Shown one piece after another: positions 55,409 to 64,000 of a DNA stretch of 64,000 nt. This DNA comes from Dichetophora obliterata (lineage: Eukaryota; Arthropoda; Insecta; Diptera; Sciomyzidae). The stretch is from assembly GCA_963920525.1 (NCBI GenBank), contig OY986436.1, positions 29,649,318-29,713,317 on the forward strand, written 5' to 3'. The notes below the pieces were generated by a model. It was not told the origin of the DNA. It was given only the letters and a program-made list of their open reading frames with translations, and did no database searches. Numbering within the stretch: the first letter of the stretch is position 1; every line of letters begins with the position of its first letter. Position numbers and translations under genes: made by a program.

Positions 55409-57372
55409 TCAATTTCAATTCAATTTCAATTCAATTTCAATTCAATTTCAATTCAATTTCAATTCAATTTCAATTCAATTTCAATTCAATTTCAATTCAA
55501 TTTCAATTTCAATTCAATTTCAATTCAATTTCAATTCAATTTCAATTCAATTTCGATTTCAATTCAATTTTAACTCAATTTCATTTCAATTTCAATTCAT
55601 TTGTGGTCTCATGCCTCATTGTGTGAAAGAGTTGTCCGCATCCTCTAATTGCGGATTCTCAAACCAACAAAGCAAACAAATTCAACAAAAGTTTTAATTC
55701 AATTTCAATTGAATTTCAATTCTTTTAATTCAATATCGATTCAATTTTAATTCAATATAGATTCAATTTTAATTCAAAATCAATTCAAGTTAAATTCAAG
55801 TTCAATTCAATTTCAATTCAACTTCAATTCAATTTCAATTCAATTTCAATTCAATTTCAATTCAATTTCAATTCAATTTCAATTCAATTTCAATTCAATT
55901 TCAATTCAATTTCAATTCAATTTCAATTCAATTTCAATTCAATTTCAATTCAATTTCAATTCAATTTCAATTCAATTTCAATTCAATTTCAATTCAATTT
56001 CAATTCAATTTCAATTCAATTTCAATTCAATTTCAATTCAATTTCAATTCAATTTCAATTCAATTTCAATTCAATTTCAATTCAATTTCAATTCAATTTC
56101 AATTCAATTTCAATTCAATTTCAATTCAATTTCAATTCAATTTCAATTCAATTTCAATTCAATTTCAATTCAATTTCAATTCAATTTCAATTCAATTTCA
56201 ATTCAATTTCAATTCAATTTCAATTCAATTTCAATTCAATTTCAATTCAATTTCAATTCAATTTCAATTCAATTTCAATTCAATTTCAATTCAATTTCAA
56301 TTCAATTTCAATTCAATTTCAATTCAATTTCAATTCAATTTCAATTCAATTTCAATTCAATTTCAATTCAATTTCAATTCAATTTCAATTCAATTTCAAT
56401 TCAATTTCAATTCAATTTCAATTCAATTTCAATTCAATTTCAATTCAATTTCAATTCAATTTCAATTCAATTTCAATTCAATTTCAATTCAATTTCAATT
56501 CAATTTCAATTCAGTTTCAATTCAATTTCAATTCAATTTCAATTCAATTTCAATTCAATTTCAGTTCAATTTCAATTCAATTTCAATTCAATTTCAATTC
56601 AATTTCAATTCAATTTCAATTCAATTTCAATTCAATTTCAATTCAATTTCAATTCAATTTCAATTCAATTTCAATTCAATTTCAATTCAATTTCAATTCA
56701 ATTTCAATTCAATTTCAATTCAATTTCAATTCAATTTCAATTTAATTTCAATTCAATTTCAATTCAATTTCAATTCAATTTCAATTCAATTTCAATTCAA
56801 TTTCAATTCAATTTCAATTCAATTTCAATTCAATTTCAATTCAATTTCAATTCAATTTCAATTCAATTTCAATTCAATTTCAATTCAATTTCAATTCAAT
56901 TTCAATTCAATTTCAATTCAATTTCAATTCAATTTCAATTCAATTTCAATTCAATTTCAATTCAATTTCAATTCAATTTCAATTCAATTTCAATTCAATT
57001 TCAATTCAATTTCAATTCAATTTCAATTCAATTTCAATTCAATTTCAATTCGATTTCAATTCAATTTCAATCCATATTCAATTCAATTTCAATTCATTTC
57101 AATTAAATTTCAATTCAATTTCAATTCAATTTCAATTCAATTTCAATTCAATTTCAATTCATTTTCAATTCAATTTCAATTCAATTTCAATTCAATTTCA
57201 ATTCAATTTCAATTCAATTTCAATTCAATATTAATTCAAGTTCAATTCAAGTTCAATTTAATTTCAATTCAGTTTCAATTTCAGTTTTACTTCAATTTTA
57301 ATTCGACTTCAACTCAATTTTATTTCAATTTCAATTCAATTTCAATTGTTCAATTCAATTTAAATCTCAATT
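55409..57372 (+). repeat. 11-bp minisatellite array (CAATTTCAATT)n, ~1.9 kb
   Basis: Units of CAATTTCAATT run head to tail from 55409 to 55610 and, after a ~95-base unique interruption (TGTGGTCTCATGCCTCATTG...), from about 55695 to 57372. The core 55830-57200 is almost free of substitutions, while both edges are degenerate (TTTTAATTCAAT, AAGTTCAATTC). Since 11 is not a multiple of 3 and no frame contains a stop, all three forward frames are open; the 108-residue frame at 55371 is an artefact of this. Confidence 0.98.
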
Positions 57373-57940
57373 TTTTAGGGAAATTTTCTTAGAATGAATT
57401 GCTTAATATTTGTGTCTAGTTTATTTGCAGATAAAAAATTAAATCGATTACTTGGTTTAAAAATCTGATTTCCCTTAAGAGAAATAATTCAACTTCCAAA
57501 AACTTCCAATGAACCATAGATATTTTTATCAATTAATTTATTTCATTTGAGTATTTGTCATGCAACAAATTAAAACCGTCATCATTGATTTCAATGTAAT
57601 TAAAATATGTATAAACTATAACAAACATCAGTTGTTCATTCAATTCAGTGTGCATTGATTGGTCTCGTATTTTCCTATGATTTGTTTCTCCTCGCCACAA
57701 TTAATTTTAATTACTTGCCATAAAAGCGAAATTGATACCTGCTACTAAAAACAACACCACCAACAATAGCTGGATTTATCGATTATTGTTGATTACTGTT
57801 ACAATTTCAATGCATTTAAAATAATATTTACAATTAAAAATTAAACCTATTTCATTAATTGAATAATATTGAATATCATTGATGTTGGTTTAATACTAAA
57901 ATTTTTGTTTTCATATTTTTTAAAAAATATTTTTTTTTAG
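57373..57940 (+). other. Intron upstream of the Ddr exon
   Basis: Non-coding, AT-rich, ending in a T-rich polypyrimidine tract and the acceptor TTTTTTTTAG at 57931-57940. Confidence 0.7.
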
Positions 57941-58172
57941 GCTAAAAGTCGATAACAATGGTGGAGCGTGGTGTCCCAAACACATGGTTTCGCGTGGTCT
58001 AAAGGAATACTTGCAAATCGATTTGCTACAAGTGCACGTCATCACAGCGATACGCACGCAGGGCCGTTTTGGCAAGGGTCAGGGCCAGGAGTATACCGAG
58101 GCGTATGTGTTGGAGTACTGGCGACCGGGCTTCGAAAAGTGGTTGCGTTGGAAAAGCATACAAGGCAAAGAG
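57941..58172 (+). CDS. Ddr: Ddr (discoidin domain receptor tyrosine kinase), internal exon, partial gene
   Basis: A 232-base exon with acceptor TTTTTTTTAG and donor GTGGGT. It begins with the last base of a split codon and ends on a codon boundary. It encodes 77 residues: LKVDNNGGAWCPKHMV, then LKEYLQIDLLQVHVITAIRT, QGRFGKGQGQEYTEAYVLEY and WRPGFEKWLRWKSIQGKE. This is the second half of an F5/8 type C (discoidin) domain; GAWCPK, the EYLQIDL strand, TQGR, and the YxLEYWRPGFxxW stretch are characteristic of DDR-family receptors. DDRs are collagen-binding, membrane-spanning receptor tyrosine kinases. GC content and codon use stand out sharply from the flanks. The neighbouring exons (start of the discoidin domain upstream; transmembrane and kinase downstream) are not recognisable in this window, so introns are long or those exons lie outside. 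Confidence 0.93.
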
Positions 58173-58979
58173 GTGGGTTTAACAAAGAGTTTTTTTTTAA
58201 TTTTATTTAAAACTTACTCAAAAGAAGTTTTTAAAACCTTGTAGCGTATGTATTGTTACTCTACGAAAATCTTTTGATCGTAGTCGTTAATTTTTTTGTT
58301 GTTGAACTGTGTTGACCTTAAATTACGAAAGTGTTAAAAAATTTACGACGCAATCTGCAAGATTTTGCGAAAAGTCAACGATCGCTTTGCTTCAACTCAT
58401 TTTTATCAACACATTTTGTTTCTGTTATGTTGCTACTTTATGTTCCAAATCATGTTAGAGCTTCTAATGAAAAATGTTAATTTATTTTAAACGCTGAATA
58501 AAAATGCCTTAAGCATTGCAGAGCAGATCTCTAAGTACATTAGCACCTTTTTCCAAATGTCTAATCTCCAATCTGGTTTTTGAGTTTTTGTCCTGGTTAC
58601 AGTTGTCCGATTGCTGTGTTTAAAATATTCGACGATTTAAGGCAGCCCGCGGAGGCCTGCCTGCCTGCTTCGGCGTTTACTCTGCTGTTGTTGCTGAACA
58701 ACAGCAAAGTTTGTTAAAAAGCTACCTTGCTGGAAGTGCTTGAAGAGTTAAAATTGGAGTAAATGTTTCGGGGTTCCAAAGAACCATTAGTGTAGTTGGT
58801 GGCAAGGCTTAGTTTTGATCAGTCTGAATTTAGACAAAGACTTTTACCCTAAATTTTTAAAATCAACCCAATATTAAATTCCAATATTTCAATCGATTTT
58901 TAATAAAAAATTAAAAAGTACGTACGTTAATGCAAAAATTAACAACATTAATTAGATTTTATAATATTTAATATTATAA
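58173..58979 (+). other. Intron downstream of the Ddr exon
   Basis: Starts with GTGGGT. A GC-richer patch (58640-58740: GCAGCCCGCGGAGGCCTGCC, CTGTTGTTGCTGAACAAC) shows no reading frame I can support. No further exon recognised. Confidence 0.6.
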
Positions 58980-59704
58980 TAGATTAGCTGAAACCCGGCG
59001 CGTTGCTGCCACTCTCCCTTGTCAAACCCCCATAAAATGTTATCAGTTAAACAGCATGTCTAAATTGAGGTCGAATACCGAATTCCAAAACTGTGCGACA
59101 TATAACTCCAAAACTATTCGATAGCACAAGGTTGGGTTGTATGGAAAGTGCCTATAACTTCAAAGCAATTCGATATCGCAAATTTGGGTTGTAAAAGAAA
59201 TGTCACACCTCCCTGTCCAACGCCCATAAAATAAAATCATTGAAACTGCATGTGTAAATTGAGGTCAAAAACTGAATTCCAAAGCTGTGCGACCTATAAA
59301 ATCAACCCAATGTAAGGTTTTTTCTTTAATGTTTGCATATAATATTGTTACTGGTAAAATTTTGTGTTCAGAACTGTCTAGTCTATTTCGTGTTTACAAC
59401 CCACCTAGAGTTTTAAGAAATAATAGATTAATCATCGATTCCTTTCATAGGTCAATTTACGCTGTCAATGAACCAATTGCTAGGTGTGTTGATTTGTGCA
59501 ACAGTCTTTCTCAATTAATAAACTTCAATGTTAATGAGTATAGATTCAGATTAGTTTATTTACTGTATTCAATTAAATTCATTAGTTTGTAAGATTGAAT
59601 CCGTAAATAAATAAAGATATCATTAATTTAGATACCATATCAACCTAGTTTATAAGTTTTATTTTAAGTAATCTGTAAGGGCGAAGCCCAGTAGATGAAA
59701 GTAA

Positions 59705-59743
<39 letters not shown>

Positions 59744-61640
59744 ATTCAAAGCTATTCGATATCGAGAATTTGGGTTGTATGGGAGGTGCCCCTCCTCCTT
59801 GTCCAACTCAGTACGTCTAATGGTCGAATACCGAATTTCTAAGCTGTGCGACCCATAACTCTAAAGCTATTCGATAACACAAATTTTGAATATATTTGTG
59901 GGAGGTAAAAGGGGGAGTGGTATTTCTTCTTAAACCATCTCGTACTTAAAGCAAAGCCACTTACAAAATTTGAACTCAATCGGACCAATAGTTTCGAAGT
60001 ATTTTGATATTTTCTTAAAAGTAGGCGTAGATGAAAAACCCCGCCCGTTGTTATTAAAGTTAATGACAGTTATCATACGAACTAATTTACCAAATTTTAA
60101 TTTAATACGACCAAAACCGTCTTAAATATAGCATTTTTTTTTTAATTTGTGGGCGATAAAAGGGTGTGTGGCATTATTTTTTTCCCAATCCTTTGCGCAG
60201 CAGTTACAAACAAAGCCGTAGAAGGAAGTATCCAATTTGATCCAGTCGTTTTCAAGTTTTAAGCATCCGAAAATTCACGATTCATTTTAATATATACAGA
60301 TATTGATTTGTGGGCGGTACAAGTGGGCGGTACAAGTGGGCGTAAAAACATTTATGTATCGTGACTACCTCTTGGAGCACCTACACAGCAAGTTTCACTA
60401 TAAAAAAACCACGCCCATTTTTGTACAGTTACTGACAGTAACCATCTAAACAAAATTACTAAATCTTAGTTTTTTACGATTGAAACCCTTTGGTATATAT
60501 CCTTTATTTGTTTTGTGGTCGATAGCGCAAATTTGGCTTGTATGGGAGGTACCACACCCCCTCGTCCAAACGTTACCAAACCTCACAGGAACACTCTCTC
60601 TCCTCGGCAGACGTTGTTCTGCCACAAACCGCCTTACTGCCATATACGAAAATATCAAGAAATGCCAAATATATTCACCATTTACAGTATAGCTGCCGAA
60701 AGTAGCCATATGCACTAAATAACCAAATTTTAGTCTAATACGATCAAAACCGTGCGAAATATAGCATTTTTGTTGTATATAGCGATGACGCCGTTTTTTA
60801 GTGCAGTTGCCGAAAGTAAACAAACAAACTACGGTATCACATGTAAGCCCCATACGGCCAAAACTGCTTGAAATATAGCATTTTCACTGATTTGTGGGCG
60901 GAAAAAGGGGGCGTGGAAACCCCTTTTAAGTACAGTTGTCTACAGTTACCGTACACACTAAATTACAAAATTTTAGCCTTATACGACCCAAACCGACTGA
61001 AATATAACATTTTTATTGATTTGGGGGCGGTAAAAGGGGGTGTGGCAATTTTTTCCCTCAACCATCTCGTACCTGAAACAAATCGACTGTCAAAATTCCA
61101 GGTCAATCGGGTCAGTAGTTTTGGAGTCTATAGACATCACACAGCCAGACACACATCGTTTTGCTTTTTATATATAAAGATATTGATTTGTGGGCGGTAA
61201 AAGTGGGCGTGAAAACATTTTTATAAAGTGTTCGCCTCTTGGAGCACCTAAACAGCAAGTTTCACTGTTAAAAATGTGTAGAACTCCGGAATCGCCATGA
61301 TTTCGAAAAAGTGGGCGTATTTATATTACGACCACGCCTATTTTTGTACAGCTACCGACAGTAACCATCTGAACAAAATTACCAAATCTTAGTTTTTTTA
61401 CGATTGAAACCGTCTGATATATATCCCTTTTTTGGTTTGTGATCGATGGCGCAAATTTGACTTGTATATGAGGTACCACGTCCCCTCGTCCAATCATTAC
61501 CAAACCTCACAGGAACACTCTCAAGATGTGGATTCAGTGAAAATTTCATAAAGATCGGTTCAGCGGTTTTGGAGTCTATACGTGATATAGCCACATACCC
61601 ACATACATACATCCATTTTTATATATATATAGATACATAT
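58980..61640. repeat. GGGCGTGG-type composite repeat, large copy
   Basis: Begins TAGCTGAAACCCGGCGCG and ends ATCCATTTTTATATATATAG. It contains monomers with GAATTTGGGTTGTATGGGAG, then several units each with GATTTGTGGGCGGTAAAAG, GGGCGTG and CGACCAAAACCG phrases in both orientations. Frames such as 60446-60853 and 60868-61200 come from the repeats. A non-LTR 3' end is inserted at about 59299-59746. Confidence 0.75.
59299..59746 (+). pseudogene. 3' end of a non-LTR retrotransposon (RT C-terminus plus AATA tail)
   Basis: The frame to 59592 reads VFSLMFAYNIVTGKILCSEL, SLFRVYNPPRVLRN and FHRSIYAVNEPIARCVDLCN, then SLSQLINFNV. This is the C-terminal tail beyond the RT of CR1/L2-type elements. The 3' UTR ends GGGCGAAGCCCAGTAGATG, followed by eleven or so AAATA/AATA units (59703-59746), the terminal microsatellite. 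The interrupted host repeat reads CTATAA | ...CAAAGCTATTCG; elsewhere CTATAACTCCAAAGCTATTCG is continuous, giving the empty site. Severely 5'-truncated. Confidence 0.88.
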
Positions 61641-62176
61641 ATTATCTGTATAATAAAAAAGCATTATAGAAAGGCAATTTCACAGTGCCAAATTATGGTT
61701 ATGGTCATGGTTGTTTTTATGGTTATGTTTTTTAACAATTTGTTATCTTTCATCGAATTAAAGACAATCGAAGATTTTAAAATAAATTAGACATAAAGAT
61801 ATGAAAAATAAAGCATTCTAGTTATATACAGTCAGGAGGCCTAAAAAAATGAATTTTTAAAGAATTTTTGTTTAGATATCCTTATAATTTACTAATGACA
61901 ATTTTTTTCTACATATTATGGTAACTTTTGATTGTATTTTAATTTTTTATATTTGTAAAAATAATTATTTTAAAAGCTACAGCTGATCTCCGGGATCTTG
62001 GTCTTGTGGTGAGCACGTATCTCTGAACTAAATCATCTAAAATGAAAAAGAGAAATTTTCCGTTAATATAACGTTATATATTGTAATTTATCGAAAGAAT
62101 AAGCAAAATCAAATTTTGACAAAATAGCTATTGTTATAAAAAAAATATCGATTTTAAATAAAAAATTAGGCATTCA
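61641..62176. other. AT-rich non-coding DNA
   Basis: Nothing recognised except a possible box A-like GGTCTTGTGGTGAGCACG near 62010 without a box B partner. Confidence 0.4.
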
Positions 62177-62640
62177 ATCTATATATACAATATAATAAGC
62201 AAAACACTGTCTGTCTGTCTGTGTGATGGCTATAGACTCCAAAAATACTAGACCGATTGAGCTAAAATTTTGGTAGTCAATTTATTTCAAGTAGGAGATG
62301 GCTAAGGGATAACAATGTTGACACACCCCCTTTTACCGCCCTCAAATCAATAAAAAATGCTTTATTTCAGACGCTTTTGGTTAGGTTTTATAAATCATTT
62401 AAATTGACTACTGGGCCGATTGAGCTAAAATTTTGGCTTAGTTTGTATCGTTACTGCCAGCAACTTTACTAGAAATTGGTTTCGACGCCCCCTTTTATCG
62501 CCCACAAACCAATAAAAATGCTTTTTTCAAATGGTTTGGGTCGTATTGGTCTACAATTTGGCAATATAGTTCAGATGGTTATTTTTGGCAACTATACTAA
62601 ATAGGGTGAATATATTTGGCATTTCTTGGCATTTTCGTAT
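62177..62640 (-). repeat. GGGCGTGG-type repeat fragment
   Basis: ATACTAGACCGATTGAGCTA, AAATTTTGGTAGTCAATTTA, CACCCCCTTTTACCGCCC and CCCACAAACCAATAAAAATG match the repeats at 15.9-16.2, 39.0-39.4 and 60-61 kb. A CTGTCTGTCTGTCTGTGTG run lies at its left edge. Confidence 0.75.
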
Positions 62641-62944
62641 ATGGCAGTCAAAATAATGCAAAACTAGGCACAATGAAGCTTATTCTTATCGCTCTTTAAT
62701 TTTAGCCCAATTAGTTTGGGGCCCAACCGCGCTTTTTAAGTAAATTTTCGCATTTTTATTTCCATCCAAAACATTTCACGGCCACTCACTGTAATGAACA
62801 TTACAAAAATAAAATAAAATCAAATCAATTTTTTAAAATTTCTTACTGTATGTAAGACATTAATAGGGAAAAACAGATGGCAGTGGAAAAAAATCGATAT
62901 TTTTGTATTAAAGTCAGAGTTGTATTAAAGTCAGAGAAAATAAT

Positions 62945-63275
62945 ATAATCCATATCAGTAAAATTCCTATCTATCGTCCTTCATACCGTTAAATAGTATG
63001 GAAACTGAGTATTTTACTTTTTGACCATTTTTTATATAAGATAGCCTGGATTTTGGATAAGTAATAGGCGATTGCAAACTGATGGTTTTAAATCTTTTAC
63101 CCAAAATTTCTCTCTATCGTCTTTCATATCGTAAAATAAATAAAGAAGTGAAATACTCAGTTTCTAGATTACTATTTTACGCTATAAAGGGCGATAGATA
63201 TAATTTTTGAAAAAAGAATTAAAATCATCAGTTTGCCATCAGCTATCATACATCTAAAATCCAAGATAAACCTTT
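62945..63275. repeat. Inverted repeat / hairpin element
   Basis: AGATAGCCTGGATTTTGGAT, GCAAACTGATGGTTTTAAAT and TCTCTATCG on the left (63041-63122) are mirrored by GGCGATAGATATAA, TTAAAATCATCAGTTTGCCA and TAAAATCCAAGATAAACC on the right (63188-63273). AACTGAGTATTTTAC (63004) and GAAATACTCAGTTTC (63150) add a further pair. Confidence 0.7.
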
Positions 63276-63280
63276 TTTTG

Positions 63281-64000
63281 GGACAAGTTTTGGAAAGTGC
63301 TATTCTGACTTTATTACAAAAATTAAGGTTTTTTTGCTCTTCGGCCCAAAGTTGGAACTTAAACGTAATGCCAATTGGTTTTCCAAATTAAAACATACTC
63401 TTGAGGAAAAATGCAGTATGATAATCTAAGTTTTAAACCTATAATTCATATGATATAAAGCACGATTTACAGCAATTTTGGAAAAAAGTGACAAATTTGC
63501 AAATAATTGCTATTTTTTAATTAAAATGTTATGAATAACTAAATTTTGCAACCCCGACGAATTCAAAATTTCAGATATGAGTTGCGGCGAATTTAGCAAA
63601 AACTTGAGCTTAATATCTGGGATCTTCTTTGACAGAAGTAGTATTTGATCCGTATATAAAAGTGTTCCATCTGCTCAAACACCGTTGCCCCAATCAAATG
63701 TACACAACTTGCCAGAGTCCTAATTCTCACTTTATAAACTGTCTGAAGCCGAATGACCTTGCAACCATGTTGAAATTTCTCAAACTCACTTGAACATGAT
63801 GGTACGACAACTAAAATCATCGCAAAGACAGGCGATATGTCTAGGACGTAAAAGTATATGGTAATCGGAAGAAACAACAAGTAGTTTTATCATTTTTCAA
63901 AGTCAATAACAAAAATACTTTTATGAAAATATTCCTTGTTTGATGCAGTATATGAACATAGAATTTAACCTAGTACAATGGCGTTTATTCATTGATTCTT
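63281..64000. other. Non-coding or unrecognised DNA
   Basis: A minus-strand frame at 63593-63880 (95 residues, IYFYVLDISPVFAMILVVV hydrophobic start) does not match a family I know and the plus strand is equally open in patches. Left unassigned. Confidence 0.35.

Noticed and set aside
55371..55697. 108-residue open frame rich in F, N, S, I, Q
   Set aside because: It is the translation of the 11-bp minisatellite; all forward frames are open there because the unit lacks stop triplets.
60446..61612. Several 60-135-residue frames
   Set aside because: Made of GGGCGTGG-type repeat monomers; the same translated phrases recur out of frame in other copies.
63593..63880. 95-residue minus-strand frame starting with a hydrophobic segment
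   Set aside because: No recognisable receptor or enzyme motif, no splice or promoter support, and ends are unremarkable; left unassigned.
1..64000. CRISPR arrays, operons, ribosome binding sites
   Set aside because: The window is eukaryotic; regularly spaced repeats seen are satellites or transposon arrays without unique spacers.

Overview
This is eukaryotic nuclear DNA, most likely from a higher (cyclorrhaphous) fly, perhaps a fruit-fly-like genome. It is strongly AT-rich, most of it is transposon debris, its two recognisable host genes are insect genes split by GT-AG introns, and it carries a Mos1-type mariner. Species is inference.

Host genes: (1) a complete three-exon antigen 5/CAP secreted-protein gene on the minus strand (2396-3244), with TATA box and polyadenylation signal; (2) one internal coding exon (57941-58172, plus strand) of the discoidin domain receptor tyrosine kinase Ddr, encoding the second half of its discoidin (F5/8C) domain. 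Long non-coding stretches with simple repeats but few transposons (29.6-30.3, 43.5-46.4, 53-55.2 and 57.4-58.9 kb) look like intron or intergenic DNA around Ddr.

Mobile DNA, left to right: a decayed CR1-like non-LTR element (0.26-2.0 kb); a ~150-bp satellite whose consecutive monomers are each hit by a different terminal-inverted-repeat element (4.3-6.9 kb); a tRNA-derived SINE split by a hAT element with an 8-bp target duplication (7.9-10.05 kb); a ~6-kb foldback-like element with internal tandem arrays and GGGCGTGG-type composite repeats (10.4-16.4 kb); a 5'-truncated RNase-H-bearing non-LTR element with a 13-bp duplication (17.1-18.35 kb); a dead mariner cut by a second SINE copy; two colliding non-LTR fragments (19.3-21.5 kb); a head-to-head pair of TIR elements, one interrupted by an apparently intact mariner with TA duplication, near-identical TIRs and a full DD34D transposase (22.8-26.45 kb). 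Further right are foldbacks and MITEs (27-36 kb), a giant ~4.4-kb inverted repeat (36.2-40.6 kb), more MITEs and tRNA-like SINE heads (42.6-53 kb), a ~1.9-kb array of an 11-bp minisatellite with a displaced copy of its flank 3 kb away (52.2 and 55.2-57.4 kb), and GGGCGTGG repeats interrupted by a non-LTR 3' end (59-62.6 kb).

No genes act together as an operon or defence system here. The main value is the nested insertion record: several insertions can be dated relative to each other because uninterrupted relatives of the target lie in the same window. The best candidate for unexplained function is the giant inverted repeat, which would give a long hairpin RNA if transcribed. Coordinates of decayed elements are estimates made by eye.
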